DNA of 64,000 nucleotides from Pseudomonadota bacterium (GTDB lineage: Bacteria; Pseudomonadota; Gammaproteobacteria; Xanthomonadales; Rhodanobacteraceae), in NCBI GenBank assembly GCA_021818335.1, contig JAKAEJ010000004.1:27034-91033 (forward strand). Direction: 5' to 3'. The notes beneath the pieces were generated by a model, which was given only the letters and a program-made list of their open reading frames with translations, was not told the DNA's origin and made no database searches. Shown piece by piece: positions 29,126 through 39,609 of the stretch; the first letter of the stretch is position 1, and every line of letters begins with the position of its first letter. Both the position numbers and the translations under genes were made by a program.

Positions 29126-29674
29126 ATGAACACATCTTTGCAAAGCAGGCGTGGCTGGGTGATGGGAGCCGTGGCGGCGATTGCCTTGTTGTCGGCTCCA
29201 TTGGCTATGGCTGACCCGCTCGGATTCAGTCTGGGCCTTTTCGCCCCTGGTTTTGGCGTCAGCTATTCGGGCTGCAGTGGACATTGGTGCGGCGGCCGGG
29301 GTTTCGTGAGCGCCTACGTGAATTCGGGCTGGGGATGGGGTGATGACGACGAGGGCGGCCGCGTCTACTACGCTCCCTCGTATTACGAGGAGCCTGCTCC
29401 GGTCTACTACTCGCGCGTGGTCTATCGCGAGCCGGTGGAGGGCGTTTATTACCGTGAAGATGGGCGTGGTGACTACTGGCGGGGTCGCGACGGCGGCTGG
29501 CGCGGCAATGAGGGCTGGCGCGGCCGCGAGGGCTGGACGCGTGACCGCGAGGGCGGCTGGCGGCGCGAAGGCGACCGCGGGTACCGGCATGACGGACCCC
29601 GCGGCGACCAGCGCCATGGCGGCGGCGACGGTGGGCACGGCTATTGGGGTCATGACGGCGGTCGCGGGCGCTGA
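29126..29674 (+). CDS. secreted Gly/Arg/Trp/Tyr-rich low-complexity protein
   Basis: A 182-residue protein with an N-terminal signal peptide (hydrophobic about 12-28, cleavage after ALAMA-like sequence) and a strong ribosome site (GGAGGA six bases before ATG). Residues 35-100 are Gly/Tyr-rich with two cysteines (CSGHWC) and paired YY motifs. Residues 105-182 are short imperfect repeats of Gly, Trp, Arg, Asp and Glu (GGWRG, EGWRG, REGW) ending in Gly/His/Asp. No enzyme family is recognised. Such proteins are found in the periplasm or outer envelope and may bind metal or polyphosphate; that is speculation. It converges on rnhB. Confidence 0.6.
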   Translation: MNTSLQSRRGWVMGAVAAIALLSAPLAMADPLGFSLGLFAPGFGVSYSGCSGHWCGGRGFVSAYVNSGWGWGDDDEGGRVYYAPSYYEEPAPVYYSRVVYREPVEGVYYREDGRGDYWRGRDGGWRGNEGWRGREGWTRDREGGWRREGDRGYRHDGPRGDQRHGGGDGGHGYWGHDGGRGR

Positions 29675-29712
29675 GGACTAGCGGCCGCTTCGGGCGTTGC
29701 TGAGCCGCGTTC

Positions 29713-30360
29713 TCAGGCGCAGTCGCCTTGCGAGTGTTGCCCGATGGATTCGCGCACCGGCGAGAAGGAGCGCCGGTGTTCCGGGCACGGTCCGAGCGTG
29801 CGTAGCGCTGCGAGATGCGCAGGGACCGGATAGCCTTTGTGCACCGCAAAGCCATAGCCGGGATAGCGGGAGTCCAGTTCACGCATGTGGCGGTCCCGCG
29901 CGACCTTGGCGAGGATCGATGCGGCGCTGATGGCAGGCTCCAGTGCGTCCCCGCGGACGATGGCGCGCGCCGGGCACGGCAGTGAGCGGGGCACGCGGTT
30001 CCCGTCGACCAGGACCATTTCGGGTGTCGGTGACAGGGCGAGGATCGCCCGCCGCATGCCCGCCAGCGTTGCCTCGAGGACGTTCAGTTCGTCAACTTCT
30101 GCGGCGCTGACGAATTCGACGTGCCAGGCCAGCGCCTGTGCCCGGATGATGGCCGAGAGGCTCTCACGTCGCGGGGCGGACAGGGCCTTGGAGTCGCCCA
30201 GGCCGGTGATCGGCCGCGCCGGGTCGAGGATGACGGCTGCCACTGCGACCGGCCCTGCCAGCGGACCACGGCCGGCTTCATCGACGCCGGCCAACCGGCG
30301 CGTGGGGTCGGTTCCTACCTGTGCGAACAGGTCATCCGCGCCGTGATCACGGTGCTTCAA
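29713..30360 (-). CDS. rnhB: ribonuclease HII
   Basis: Removes ribonucleotides from RNA-DNA hybrids. About 215 residues. The catalytic Asp-Glu is in [16 protein letters not shown] near residue 35, with further acidic residues in LGDSKAL and [21 protein letters not shown] is also intact. The start is uncertain: there is no ATG before the conserved core. A TTG at 30360 overlapping the lpxB stop (TTGA) gives a normal length and is chosen. The frame runs far upstream into lpxB and is not coding there. Last gene of the pyrH-rnhB cluster; dnaE, which often follows in relatives, is absent here. Confidence 0.92.
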   Translation of the reverse strand: MKHRDHGADDLFAQVGTDPTRRLAGVDEAGRGPLAGPVAVAAVILDPARPITGLGDSKALSAPRRESLSAIIRAQALAWHVEFVSAAEVDELNVLEATLAGMRRAILALSPTPEMVLVDGNRVPRSLPCPARAIVRGDALEPAISAASILAKVARDRHMRELDSRYPGYGFAVHKGYPVPAHLAALRTLGPCPEHRRSFSPVRESIGQHSQGDCA

Positions 30361-31544
30361 GGCGCGGGTCCGACGAGGTCCGACATTGCTTGCGCTGCGG
30401 TGACGGCGGCACCGCAGCCAAGCGGCGCGCGCAGGGCCGCATGCAGGGCGGGGAATGCGTCGCGCTGCGCCGCCGCGGCACCGGGCTCGTACAGCAGGGT
30501 TGCCAAGGCACTGGCCAATCGCTCCCCGGTGCATGCGTCCTGCATCAATTCGGGAACCAGATCCCGGTCCGCGAGGATGTTCGGAAGGCTGTACCGCGTC
30601 GTTTGCAGCAATCCAAGGCGCGTCACGATGAAGTGGGTCAGCGGTGCGATCCGATAGCCGACCACCATGGGGCATCGCGCCAGCGCGGCTTCCAGCGTGG
30701 CGGTACCGGAAGCGAGCAAGGCGGCATCGGCAGCCTGCAGCAGCGTGTCGGCCTGGCGGTCGATGATCCTGGCCTGGACGGGCCAGTTGGCCAGTGATTG
30801 CTCGATCTGTGTTCGTAGCGAGGCGCTGGCCGCCGGAATCACGACTTGCAGCGCGTCGTCGCGTGCGCGCAGGCGCATCGCGGCATCCAGGAACGACGGC
30901 AACAGCTGCTTCAGCTCGCCATGGCGGCTACCGGGCAACAGGGCGAGTAGCCGGGCCGAATCCGCGATGTCGAGCTGCCGCCGAGCGGACGCGCGGTCCA
31001 GCGGCCGATGGTCGAACCGGTCGGCGAGGGGATGCCCGACGAAGCGCGCGTCGACGCCATGGCGAGCGTAGATGCCGGGCTCCATGGGGAACAGGCACAA
31101 GACCCGGTCGGCGCAATGGCCGATCTGGGCTGCGCGCTTCTCGCGCCAGGCCCAGATGGATGGACTGACGTAGTGGACGGTGCGCAGTCCGGCGCGTTTG
31201 AGCTGTCGCTCCAGACCGAGGTTGAAATCCGGTGCGTCGATGCCGATGGTCAGGTCGGGGCGCTGCTTCAGCAGGCGGGTGATCAGGCTGCGTCGCAAAT
31301 GGAGCAGGCGCGGCAGGTGGTACAACACCTCGGCAAGCCCCATCACCGACAGTTCGCCGACGTCGTGCCAGCACTCCAGGCCTTGCGCGCGCATGCGAGC
31401 GCCACCGATGCCGGCAAAGCGGGCCGTGGGCCATTGTGCTCGCAGCGCCTCGAGCAGGGCGCCACCGAGGAGGTCGCCGGAGGCTTCGCCGGCGACCAGT
31501 ACGATCAGCGGCTTCCCATGCCCCTTGGCAGCGGCAGTCGCCAT
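30357..31544 (-). CDS. lpxB: lipid-A-disaccharide synthase
   Basis: Glycosyltransferase condensing UDP-2,3-diacylglucosamine with lipid X to form the lipid A disaccharide at the inner face of the cytoplasmic membrane. It has 395 residues. It begins with [14 protein letters not shown], the family signature; the acceptor motif GIDAPDFNL and the nucleotide-binding GTATLEAAL region are present. It lies 11 bases after lpxA and overlaps the proposed rnhB start, consistent with one operon. Confidence 0.95.
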   Translation of the reverse strand: MATAAAKGHGKPLIVLVAGEASGDLLGGALLEALRAQWPTARFAGIGGARMRAQGLECWHDVGELSVMGLAEVLYHLPRLLHLRRSLITRLLKQRPDLTIGIDAPDFNLGLERQLKRAGLRTVHYVSPSIWAWREKRAAQIGHCADRVLCLFPMEPGIYARHGVDARFVGHPLADRFDHRPLDRASARRQLDIADSARLLALLPGSRHGELKQLLPSFLDAAMRLRARDDALQVVIPAASASLRTQIEQSLANWPVQARIIDRQADTLLQAADAALLASGTATLEAALARCPMVVGYRIAPLTHFIVTRLGLLQTTRYSLPNILADRDLVPELMQDACTGERLASALATLLYEPGAAAAQRDAFPALHAALRAPLGCGAAVTAAQAMSDLVGPAP

Positions 31545-31555
31545 GGCGGCGTCGC

Positions 31556-32329
31556 TCAGCGAACCAGCGGGCGTTGGCTTGATTCGATGAAGCGCAGCAT
31601 GTCCGCCACATCGCCGCTGGCTTCCGACAGGGTGGCAAGGCGCTCGCGCGCGTCGGCGACGGCGAGGCCGGACATGTAGAGGGCACGGTAAGCCCGCTTG
31701 ATGGCGGCAATCCGTTCAGCGCCGAATCCCCGGCGCTTCAGGCCTTCGATATTCACGCCACGAGCCTCCGCGAACTGGCCCGCCACATAGCAGAACGGAG
31801 GAACGTCGCGGTTGATCGCCGCGTACATCGCTGCGAAGGCATGCGCGCCGATGCGGCAGAACTGGTGCATGCCCGCGAAGCCTCCCATGATCACGTGGTC
31901 ACCCACCTCGACATGGCCTGCCAAGGTCACGTTGTTGGCAAGCACCGTGTGGCTGCCGACCTGGCAGTCATGCGCAATATGCACGTAGGCCATGATCCAG
32001 TTGTCGTCGCCCACCCGGGTCATGCCACCGCCATCCCGGGTGCCGCGGTTGATGGTGACGTATTCACGGATGGTGTTGCCGGCGCCGATGACCAGTTCCG
32101 TCCGTTCGCCTGCGTGCTTCTTGTCCTGCGGATCACCGCCAATCGCGGCAAATGCGGCGACGCGGTTTCCGGGGCCAATGCGCGTGGGGCCATCGATGAC
32201 CACGTGCGGACCAATCCGGGTGCCCGCACCGATCTCGACCTCGGCACCGATGACGCTGTAGGGACCGACCTCGACGCCGGGCGCCAACCGTGCCGATGGA
32301 TCGACGATCGCGGTCGGGTGGATCCTCAC
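31556..32329 (-). CDS. lpxA: UDP-N-acetylglucosamine acyltransferase
   Basis: First step of lipid A synthesis: transfers a 3-hydroxyacyl chain from acyl carrier protein to UDP-GlcNAc. It has 257 residues from the GTG at 32329, which overlaps the fabZ stop (GTGA). The N-terminal two thirds is a left-handed beta-helix of hexapeptide repeats (IHPTAI, IGPHVV, VGSHTV and so on). The catalytic His lies in [11 protein letters not shown]. The C-terminal helical domain contains [10 protein letters not shown]. The apparent longer frame to 32821 is fabZ sequence in another frame. Confidence 0.95.
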   Translation of the reverse strand: MRIHPTAIVDPSARLAPGVEVGPYSVIGAEVEIGAGTRIGPHVVIDGPTRIGPGNRVAAFAAIGGDPQDKKHAGERTELVIGAGNTIREYVTINRGTRDGGGMTRVGDDNWIMAYVHIAHDCQVGSHTVLANNVTLAGHVEVGDHVIMGGFAGMHQFCRIGAHAFAAMYAAINRDVPPFCYVAGQFAEARGVNIEGLKRRGFGAERIAAIKRAYRALYMSGLAVADARERLATLSEASGDVADMLRFIESSQRPLVR

Positions 32330-32793
32330 GCCGCCCGGCCCGCGCACATGAGTTCGCAGCTGGCCACCTCGAAGCCATCCACCAGGGCTCGCGCGTCGAA
32401 GAGGCCCATGCCACGCAGCATGCGTTTCATGGATACATGCAGGTCGAGTCGGTCGCCTGGGCCGACAATGCGGTTGAAGCGTGCCTTGTCGACCTTGACC
32501 AGGTAGTAGAGGTCGTCGCCACGGCCGCCGTCTCCGCCGCCGCGAGAAAGGCCTACGAGCAACCCGGAGGCCTGAGCGAGCGCCTCGATGATCAATACGC
32601 CGGGCATGACCGGGTGGCCCGGAAAATGGCCCTGGAAGTAAGGCTCGTTGCAGGTGACGTTCTTGCACGCATGGATGCTGAGATCCGGTTGCAGCGCCAC
32701 CACGCGGTCGACCAGGAGGAATGGGTAGCGATGGGGGAGCAGGCGCTGGATTGTCTCGATGCCGATGGGCAATTCGGGGATGGGGTTCGTCAT
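32326..32793 (-). CDS. fabZ: 3-hydroxyacyl-[ACP] dehydratase
   Basis: Dehydrates 3-hydroxyacyl-ACP in fatty acid elongation; hot-dog fold. It has 155 residues, normal. The N-terminal [14 protein letters not shown] is the family signature. The catalytic His and Glu lie in [22 protein letters not shown] glycine-rich insertion (about 83-93, [10 protein letters not shown]) is longer than in E. coli. ATGA overlap with lpxD upstream and GTGA overlap with lpxA downstream tie it to lipid A synthesis, the usual arrangement that balances acyl chains between phospholipid and lipid A. Confidence 0.95.
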   Translation of the reverse strand: MTNPIPELPIGIETIQRLLPHRYPFLLVDRVVALQPDLSIHACKNVTCNEPYFQGHFPGHPVMPGVLIIEALAQASGLLVGLSRGGGDGGRGDDLYYLVKVDKARFNRIVGPGDRLDLHVSMKRMLRGMGLFDARALVDGFEVASCELMCAGRAA

Positions 32794-33824
32794 CGCGGCA
32801 TTCCTTTTTCCAGCGCGGCAAGACGCCGCGCGATGTCGTCGAGTTGCTTGCTGCGCACGGCGTTGCGGCGCCACTGGCGGTTCTCCTGGAGCGGCGTGCC
32901 GGAGGAGTACTCGCCGGGCTCGTGGATCGAGTGCGTCACCAGGCTCATTGCCGTGATGGTAACCCGATCGCAAACTTGCAGGTGCCCCAGCACGCCGGCC
33001 CCGCCCCCGATCAGGCAATGGCGCCCGATGCGGGCGCTGCCGGCAACGGCTGCGCAGCCCGCCATCGCCGTGTGAGCCCCGATATGGACGTTGTGCGCAA
33101 TCTGGATCTGATTGTCCAGGCGCACGTCCTCTTCGATCACCGTGTCCTCCAGGGCGCCGCGATCAATGGTCGTATTGGCCCCGATTTCGCAATCGTCGCC
33201 AACGCGAACGCCGCCCAGTTGCGGGACCTTCTCCCACTGCTGGCCGCCCCACGCCAGGCCGAAGCCATCACCGCCCAGCACGGCCCCGGGATGAATCAGC
33301 ACGCGCGCACCAATGCGGACGCGCGTCACCATGGTCACGCGAGCCACGAGCCTTGACTGCGCGCCGATATCGCAGCCGTCGCCAACGACGCACTGGGGGC
33401 CGATGACGGCGCCGGGGCCGATTCGGGTGTTCGCCGCGACGAAGCACAGGGGGCCAATGCTCGCACTGGCGTCAATGGCGGCGCCTGGTTCAATGACGGC
33501 ACTGGGATGGATGCCGGGCGTTGCTCCAGGCAGTTGTTCAAATAGCCGGGCAATGCGCGCGAAGGCGAGGTAGGGGTCGGCTGCAATCAATGCCGGGACA
33601 GGGCAGTCAGCAGCCATGCTGCCGTCCAGCACCACTGCCGCGGCGCGCGTGCCGGCCAACTGCGCCGCGTAGCGCGCGTTGGCAAGGAAGGCCAGCTGGT
33701 CCGGCTCGGCCTGCGCGAGCGTGCCCACGCCCCGGATGCTTCGCCCCTCCCCACGTACGAGGGTCAGGCCAAAGCGCTGCGCCAGATCATCCAGCCGATA
33801 GCTGCTGTGCACATCCGCCGGCAT
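32790..33824 (-). CDS. lpxD: UDP-3-O-(3-hydroxyacyl)glucosamine N-acyltransferase
   Basis: Third step of lipid A synthesis. It has 344 residues from the ATG at 33824; a TTG at 33830 is also possible, but the GAGGTGG ribosome site lies seven bases from the ATG. The N-terminal uridine-binding domain (1-100) is followed by a left-handed beta-helix with many hexapeptides; the catalytic His lies in [16 protein letters not shown]-terminal helix follows. It comes 12 bases after bamA; skp, which in enterobacteria sits between them, is missing. Confidence 0.94.
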   Translation of the reverse strand: MPADVHSSYRLDDLAQRFGLTLVRGEGRSIRGVGTLAQAEPDQLAFLANARYAAQLAGTRAAAVVLDGSMAADCPVPALIAADPYLAFARIARLFEQLPGATPGIHPSAVIEPGAAIDASASIGPLCFVAANTRIGPGAVIGPQCVVGDGCDIGAQSRLVARVTMVTRVRIGARVLIHPGAVLGGDGFGLAWGGQQWEKVPQLGGVRVGDDCEIGANTTIDRGALEDTVIEEDVRLDNQIQIAHNVHIGAHTAMAGCAAVAGSARIGRHCLIGGGAGVLGHLQVCDRVTITAMSLVTHSIHEPGEYSSGTPLQENRQWRRNAVRSKQLDDIARRLAALEKGMPR

Positions 33825-33836
33825 GACCAAGCCACC

Positions 33837-36146
33837 TCAGAATGCGGTTCCGAAGGTGAATTGCAGATGCGAGATGTAGGGCGCATCGGCTGCGCTGTAG
33901 CGAATCGGGAAGGCGTAGCTGATGTTGATTGGCCCGATCGGTGCGCGCCACTGCAATCCGATGCCTGCGGAGGAAGCCAGTTGGCCCCAGTTGAACTGGT
34001 GATAGGTCGCGAAGACGTTGCCCATGTCGTAGAAGAGTGCCACGCGCGCGGTATTGGTGTCTTTGAGGAAGGGAAGCGGGAGGAACAGGTTCGCGCTGCC
34101 CAGCACCTTGAACGCGCCGCCGACCGGTTGCAGGTTGTAGTAGCCGGGTACGGACTCCTTGGGGCCGAGGGTGTTGTCCTGGAACCCGCGCACGTCGGTG
34201 ACGCCGCCCGCGTAGTAGTTCTGCCAGAAGGGAAAGGCGAGGTTGGAGCTCTTGCCATAGGTATTGCCGTAGCCGAGGCTGCCCGACAGGCCCAGCACGA
34301 AGCCCTTCGGAAGAGGGAAATAGTTGCTGGTCTGTGCCGACAACTTGTAGTACTCGACCGTGGAACCGGGCATGGCGATTTCGGCGCCGATGTACTGCAG
34401 CCCGCCGCTGCTGGGCGTGAAGTATTCGTTGCGGGTGTCGTGGGCGTAGGAGATCGTGGTGGTCCAGGCATGGATCGTGCGGTGGCCGACCTGGTTCTGG
34501 TAGTCGATCAGCGACTGCGGCGTGATGCTGGGGAAGACGTTGATGTAGTTGCTGCTGATCCCGACGCCCAGGTTGACGGTGTCCGTTTCGCTGATCGGGA
34601 TGCCGATGTAGGTGCTGAACGCCTTGGTGTTGTAAAGGTAGGAGGCGATGTTGGCCTGGCCCTGGTTGAGCTTGGTGTAGCTCAGGTTGTAGCCGAGGCT
34701 GATGCCGTTTTCGGTGAAGTAGGGATCGAGGTAGCTGAAGACGTAGGACTTCAGGTAGCTGCTCTGCTGGATCTGCGCGGAAACCTGCTTGCCCGTTCCC
34801 AGGAAGTTGCGCTCGGAAACCGACACGCTGCCGATGACGCCGGTGACCTGGGCATAGCCCAAGCCGAACTGCAGGGCGCCGGATGGCTCTTCCTTGACCT
34901 TGACCCTGAGGTCGACCTGATCGGTGCTGCCGGGAACGCGTTCGTTCTTGATATCGACCTTGGAGAAGAAGCCTAGCCGCTCCAGTCGAATCTTGGAACG
35001 GTCGATGGCCGCCTGCGAATACCAGCCGCCCTCGAACTGCCGCATCTCGCGGCGCAGGACCAGATCCTCGGTGCTCGTGTTGCCCACGAACACGATGCGG
35101 CGGACATAGACGCGCTGGCCCGGCTGGACGAAGAAGGTGAGGGCGACGGTATGGTTTTCCCGGTCCAGCTTGGGCACGGGGGTGACCTTGGCGAAGGCGT
35201 AGCCGACGTTCGCGAGAAGCGCGGTGATGGCCTTGCTGGTGTATTCGGCGCGAGCGCGCGAGAAGGTGTCGCCGGGCTTCAGCAGCACCAGCTTCATCAG
35301 CGAGTCTTCGGGGAGGACCAGCTTGCCCAGCAGCTTGATCGAGGAGACCTTGTACAGGTGGCCTTCGGTCATATTGGCCGTGATGTACATGCTTTCCTTG
35401 TTGGGACTGATGCTGACCTGCGCAGAATTGATCTGGAAGTTCGCATAGCCACGATCAAGGTAGAAGTTCTGGAGGCGATCCAGGTCGCCCGACAGCTTCT
35501 CGCGCGAATACTGGTCGTTGTTCGTGTACCACGAGTTCCAGGTGGGCGTGCCCAACTCCCAGTTCTGGCGCACTTGCGCGGAGGTGAAGGCATGGTTGCC
35601 AACGAGATTGATCTGCTGGATGCGAGCCGCCTTGCCTTCGCGGATCGCGATGTCGATTGCGACGCGATTGCGATCCAGGTGTGTGACGTGGGGTTCGATG
35701 CTGACGTTGTACTTGCCGCGGTTGTAGTACTGGCGTGTCAGTTCCTGCTGGACCCGGTCGAGTGCGAGGCGGTCGAAGGTATCGCCCTGGGCCAGCCCGA
35801 TCTCCTTGAGGCCCTTCAGCAGTTCCTCGGTTTTGATGTCCTTGTTGCCGCGGATGTCCAGTTTCGCGATGGTGGGCCGTTCGACGACCCGGATCACGAG
35901 CACCCCGCCTTGCCGATCGAGCGTGACGTCGCTGAAGAAGCCGGTCGCGAACAGGGCCTTGATGGTCTCCTTGGCGCGCTCGGGCGTTAGCGTCGTGCCC
36001 TTTTCGACGGGCAGGTAACTGAAGACCGTACCGGGCGCGATGCGCTGCAGGCCGTCGACGCGGATCCCGGAAACCACGAAGGGCTCGAAGGCGCGGGCCT
36101 TGGCCGCGAAGCAGGCAAGCAGGATCAGGGCGGCGATACGCTTCAT
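33837..36146 (-). CDS. bamA: outer-membrane protein assembly factor BamA
   Basis: Central subunit of the BAM machine inserting beta-barrels in the outer membrane. It has 769 residues from the ATG at 36146. A signal peptide (MKRIAALILLACFAAKARA) precedes five POTRA repeats (about 20-420). The 16-strand barrel contains the conserved VRGF motif (GGVTDVRGFQDN) and ends in a terminal Phe, the C-terminal sorting signal (LQFTFGTAF). It lies 67 bases downstream of rseP on the same strand, the usual gammaproteobacterial order. Confidence 0.96.
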   Translation of the reverse strand: MKRIAALILLACFAAKARAFEPFVVSGIRVDGLQRIAPGTVFSYLPVEKGTTLTPERAKETIKALFATGFFSDVTLDRQGGVLVIRVVERPTIAKLDIRGNKDIKTEELLKGLKEIGLAQGDTFDRLALDRVQQELTRQYYNRGKYNVSIEPHVTHLDRNRVAIDIAIREGKAARIQQINLVGNHAFTSAQVRQNWELGTPTWNSWYTNNDQYSREKLSGDLDRLQNFYLDRGYANFQINSAQVSISPNKESMYITANMTEGHLYKVSSIKLLGKLVLPEDSLMKLVLLKPGDTFSRARAEYTSKAITALLANVGYAFAKVTPVPKLDRENHTVALTFFVQPGQRVYVRRIVFVGNTSTEDLVLRREMRQFEGGWYSQAAIDRSKIRLERLGFFSKVDIKNERVPGSTDQVDLRVKVKEEPSGALQFGLGYAQVTGVIGSVSVSERNFLGTGKQVSAQIQQSSYLKSYVFSYLDPYFTENGISLGYNLSYTKLNQGQANIASYLYNTKAFSTYIGIPISETDTVNLGVGISSNYINVFPSITPQSLIDYQNQVGHRTIHAWTTTISYAHDTRNEYFTPSSGGLQYIGAEIAMPGSTVEYYKLSAQTSNYFPLPKGFVLGLSGSLGYGNTYGKSSNLAFPFWQNYYAGGVTDVRGFQDNTLGPKESVPGYYNLQPVGGAFKVLGSANLFLPLPFLKDTNTARVALFYDMGNVFATYHQFNWGQLASSAGIGLQWRAPIGPINISYAFPIRYSAADAPYISHLQFTFGTAF

Positions 36147-36213
36147 AGGGGTTCCGGTGGTGGTGCGGACGCCCAATGCAGGCGCCGCACGGGTGGGGCA
36201 GGTCGTCGAACGA

Positions 36214-37569
36214 TCAGGAAAACAGGCGCAACAGGTCGTTATAGAAAGCGATCCCCATCAGCGCGACTAGCAAGGCCATGCCCAAGTACTGCCCTGCCGC
36301 CATCACCTTCGTGCTGACCGGACTGCCCTTGGCCAGCTCGATAAGGTAATACACGAGGTGGCCGCCGTCCAAGATCGGGATGGGAAGGAGGTTCATCACG
36401 GCCAGGCTGAGCGAGATGATTCCAAGGAAATAGAGGAACCATGCCGGCCCCAGATCGGCGGACGTGTTGGCATATTGGGCGATGGAAATCGGGCCGGAGA
36501 TGTTCTTCAATGAGGATTGGCCGGTGAGCATTCGGCCCAGCATCGCGACGGTCTGCGCGGTGAGCCGCCATGTTTCCGCGAATGCTGCCGGGATGGCTTG
36601 TAGCGGACCGGCACGCTGCACGGTGTCGTAGCGCGCCGAGAACGGCGCGGGACTCACACCGAGGAGCCACGTGGGCTTGCCATCGGTTCCCTTCTGGAGT
36701 CGCGGGTGCGTGGCGAAGGCCAGCCGCTTGCCGTCGCGCACGACCTCGACATCCAGCGTGCGGCCGGGCCCGGCGTCCGCGTGTACCCGTGTGACGATGT
36801 CATTCCAGTCTGCCACGGGGGCGCCATTGATCGCCGTGATGCGGTCGCCCGGGCGAAGTCCGGCCGCCGCCGCGCCGCTGTCGGGCAGGATGGTCCCCAG
36901 TACGGGAGGAAGCATCATCTGCCGCGGCACGAGGCCGAGCGCCTGCAGCGACTGATCCTCGCCCCGACCCTGTGGCATGTGCTGGAGGGGCAAGACCACC
37001 GTGCGCAGGGCGCCGCCTGCTCCCTGCAGGCGGACGACCGCAGGCGCGTGCAGGGCCGTTGCATCGGCCAGCGCCATCGCGGCACCGCTCCAGGAATGGA
37101 CCGGGGTTCCACCGACGGCGACCAAGGTGTCGCCGGCACGGATGCCCGCCTGCGCGGCAATCCCGCTGACGGCACCGACGATGGGTTTGTAGTCGGGCTT
37201 GCCCACGACTAGCATGGCCCAGAACGCGGCCACCGCGAAGATGAAGTTGAACAAGGGCCCCGCGGCGACGATGGCCATGCGCGCGAGGACCGGCTTGCCC
37301 GTGAATTCCACGGCACGTTCGCTCGCGGGCACTTCGTCCTCGCGGGCATCGAGCATCTTCACGTAGCCGCCCAGGGGGATCGCGGCGACCACGTATTCGG
37401 TGCCGTCGCGGCCGACGCGCTTCCACAGCGGTTTGCCGAAGCCGATCGAGAAGCGCAGGACCTTGACACCCATGCGCCGTGCCACCCAGTAGTGGCCGAA
37501 CTCATGGAAGGTGATCAGCAGGCCGAGGGTGACGGCCAGCCACCAGATGGAGCCGAGGAGTTCGTTCAT
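36214..37569 (-). CDS. rseP: site-2 zinc metalloprotease RseP
   Basis: Intramembrane protease that completes release of the envelope-stress sigma factor by cleaving its anti-sigma factor. It has 451 residues from the ATG at 37569. The zinc motif HEFGH is at 22-26 in the first helix, and the second motif LLPIPILDGGH lies near the C-terminus. Two PDZ domains lie between (about 110-290), the second with AGLRPGDRITAING. Upstream in-frame residues to 37620 overlap the dxr end and are not part of the protein. It lies ten bases after dxr. Confidence 0.95.
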   Translation of the reverse strand: MNELLGSIWWLAVTLGLLITFHEFGHYWVARRMGVKVLRFSIGFGKPLWKRVGRDGTEYVVAAIPLGGYVKMLDAREDEVPASERAVEFTGKPVLARMAIVAAGPLFNFIFAVAAFWAMLVVGKPDYKPIVGAVSGIAAQAGIRAGDTLVAVGGTPVHSWSGAAMALADATALHAPAVVRLQGAGGALRTVVLPLQHMPQGRGEDQSLQALGLVPRQMMLPPVLGTILPDSGAAAAGLRPGDRITAINGAPVADWNDIVTRVHADAGPGRTLDVEVVRDGKRLAFATHPRLQKGTDGKPTWLLGVSPAPFSARYDTVQRAGPLQAIPAAFAETWRLTAQTVAMLGRMLTGQSSLKNISGPISIAQYANTSADLGPAWFLYFLGIISLSLAVMNLLPIPILDGGHLVYYLIELAKGSPVSTKVMAAGQYLGMALLVALMGIAFYNDLLRLFS

Positions 37570-37579
37570 GCAGGGTGGT

Positions 37580-38767
37580 TCAACAGCACATTCGGGCCAG
37601 CATAGCGCGCGCCTTCGCACGCGCGGTTAAGTCGCGGTGAACAAGGGTGCCAACATCGGACACGGGTTCCGCCGGCATGGCGTTGAGCACGGACTCGATC
37701 AGGTCCGGGATGGCCAGGAACGGCAGGCTGCCGGCCAGGAAAGCCTCGACGGCCACTTCGTTCGCGGCGTTCAGGAGGGCCGGAGCGTCACCCCCCGTGC
37801 GGAGCGCCTCGTACGCTAGATCCAGGCAGCGGAACGTGGCGGTGTCCGGTTGTTCGAACTCGAGACGCCCGCGCGAGGCAAGGTCCAGGAATGACACGCC
37901 GGATTCGGTGCGCTCGGGCCATGCCAGTGCGCCGGCGAGCGCCGTTCGCATGTCCGGATGGCCAAGTTCGGCGAGGACTGCACCGTCGATGTACTCGACC
38001 AAAGCGTGGACCAGACTCTGCGGATGCACGAGCACGTCGACTTGGTCGGGCTCGGCACCGAACAGCACGCAAGCCTCGATCACCTCCAGCCCCTTGTTCA
38101 TCAAGGTCGCTGAATCGACCGAGATCTTGCGGCCCATGACCCAGTTAGGATGTGCACAAGCCTGCTGCGGGCTGACACCGGCCAGTTCGGCGCGGGCGCG
38201 TCCCCGGAACGGGCCACCCGAGGCCGTGAGGATCAATCGGCGGACACCTGCCGCGGCGAGGTCAACCGGCCGGCCCCCCGGGAGGCACTGGAACAGGGCA
38301 TTGTGTTCGGAATCCACGGGTACAAGCAGGCCGCCGCCCTCCTGGAGCGCTTTCCGCAGCAGGGGGCCTGCGCACACGGCCGATTCCTTATTGGCCAGCA
38401 GGAGCCGCTTGCCACTGCGTGCCGCGGCGAGCGTAGAGCCCAGGCCCGCCGCGCCGACAATGGCCGCGACGACGGTGTCGCAGAGGGGTCCTGCGGCTGC
38501 GCCCTCAAGCGCGGTGGCCCCGGATGCGACCTCGCACCGTACGCCAAGCCCGGCCAGGCGCCGAGCAAGTGCGCCCTCCAGCGCAGGGTCGGCGATGATG
38601 GCGAGCTCCGGGTGGAAGCGCGCGCAAAGCGTGGCCAGCGCGTCGACGTTGCGGTTCGCGGCCAGGATGCTCGCTCGGTAGCGATCCGGATGGCGCGCTA
38701 TCACGTCCAGCGTGCTGCCTCCGATCGACCCGGTGGCGCCAAGGACCGCGATCCGCAGCGGACTCAT
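37580..38767 (-). CDS. dxr: 1-deoxy-D-xylulose 5-phosphate reductoisomerase
   Basis: Second enzyme of the methylerythritol phosphate route to isoprenoids, the fosmidomycin target. It has 395 residues from the ATG at 38767, whose ATGA overlaps the cdsA stop; an in-frame ATG four codons earlier is possible. NADPH binding is in [14 protein letters not shown]. Metal/substrate residues lie in [10 protein letters not shown] and in the loop ASGGPFRGR, with [10 protein letters not shown] following. Its place next to uppS, which uses isoprenoid precursors, is the standard arrangement. Confidence 0.95.
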   Translation of the reverse strand: MSPLRIAVLGATGSIGGSTLDVIARHPDRYRASILAANRNVDALATLCARFHPELAIIADPALEGALARRLAGLGVRCEVASGATALEGAAAGPLCDTVVAAIVGAAGLGSTLAAARSGKRLLLANKESAVCAGPLLRKALQEGGGLLVPVDSEHNALFQCLPGGRPVDLAAAGVRRLILTASGGPFRGRARAELAGVSPQQACAHPNWVMGRKISVDSATLMNKGLEVIEACVLFGAEPDQVDVLVHPQSLVHALVEYIDGAVLAELGHPDMRTALAGALAWPERTESGVSFLDLASRGRLEFEQPDTATFRCLDLAYEALRTGGDAPALLNAANEVAVEAFLAGSLPFLAIPDLIESVLNAMPAEPVSDVGTLVHRDLTARAKARAMLARMCC

Positions 38768-39609
38768 GGCCCCATCCATGGCGCCAGCACGAGCTTCAGC
38801 AAGACGAAGACCGGCGCAGCGGCCAATACACCATCGATTCGGTCAAGAAGTCCGCCATGTCCGGGAAACATCCGCCCGGAGTCCTTGACCGCTGCCTGCC
38901 TCTTGAGCAGGCTTTCCAGCAGGTCACCCACGACTGAAAACGCGACGGCGACCACGGTGGCACCGAGTAGCAGCGCGAGGGCCAGGCCGCGCAAGCCGAG
39001 GCCGATGCCGAAGAACGCCGCGATCAGGGTCGCGAGGACGCCGCCGCCGGCGACGCCTTCCCATGTCTTGCCCGGGCTCACGAGCGGCGCGAGTTTGTGG
39101 CGACCGTAACGTGTGCCGGCGAAATAGGCGCCGGTGTCGGCGGACCAAACCAGCATGAGCGCCAGCAGCGTCCATACGTGTGCACGCATGTTGCCGGTGT
39201 GCAACGACGCCAGCGCCAGCCAGGCGGGCAGCATGGCCGGCAATGCGAAGGCCAGCTTGATCCATGCGTGGCTGCGCCGCGGCGAGGCAAGGCGGGTCGG
39301 GTGGGCGAGCCAGAATGCCGCGAACGGCCAGCCGACTACGCCGATCGCGATCACACCCAGGCCCGTTGGTGTGCCACGGACGAACCAGATCGCAAGGCAG
39401 GCTCCCGCCATCGCGGCCAGCAGGGCAGCGCGCAATGGTCGTGAGCGCAAGCCGGCAAGTCGCGACCACTCCCAGAGTGCCGCCAGGACGATCACGACCA
39501 TGACCAGCGAGAACAGCCACGTCGGGGCCAGCAGGATCAAGGCGATCGCCGCGGGCGCCAGCAGGAGCGCCGTCACCGTGCGCTGTCCGAGCCGCTCAGG
39601 CGCGCGCAC
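38764..39609 (-). CDS. cdsA: phosphatidate cytidylyltransferase
   Basis: Makes CDP-diacylglycerol from phosphatidate and CTP, the branch point of phospholipid synthesis; an inner-membrane enzyme. It has 281 residues with eight or so hydrophobic helices. The family signature near the C-terminus reads [13 protein letters not shown], then [19 protein letters not shown]. The start is GTG at 39609, which lies inside the uppS 3' end (14-base overlap) and keeps the first helix intact. Downstream it overlaps dxr by four bases. Confidence 0.94.
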   Translation of the reverse strand: MRAPERLGQRTVTALLLAPAAIALILLAPTWLFSLVMVVIVLAALWEWSRLAGLRSRPLRAALLAAMAGACLAIWFVRGTPTGLGVIAIGVVGWPFAAFWLAHPTRLASPRRSHAWIKLAFALPAMLPAWLALASLHTGNMRAHVWTLLALMLVWSADTGAYFAGTRYGRHKLAPLVSPGKTWEGVAGGGVLATLIAAFFGIGLGLRGLALALLLGATVVAVAFSVVGDLLESLLKRQAAVKDSGRMFPGHGGLLDRIDGVLAAAPVFVLLKLVLAPWMGP

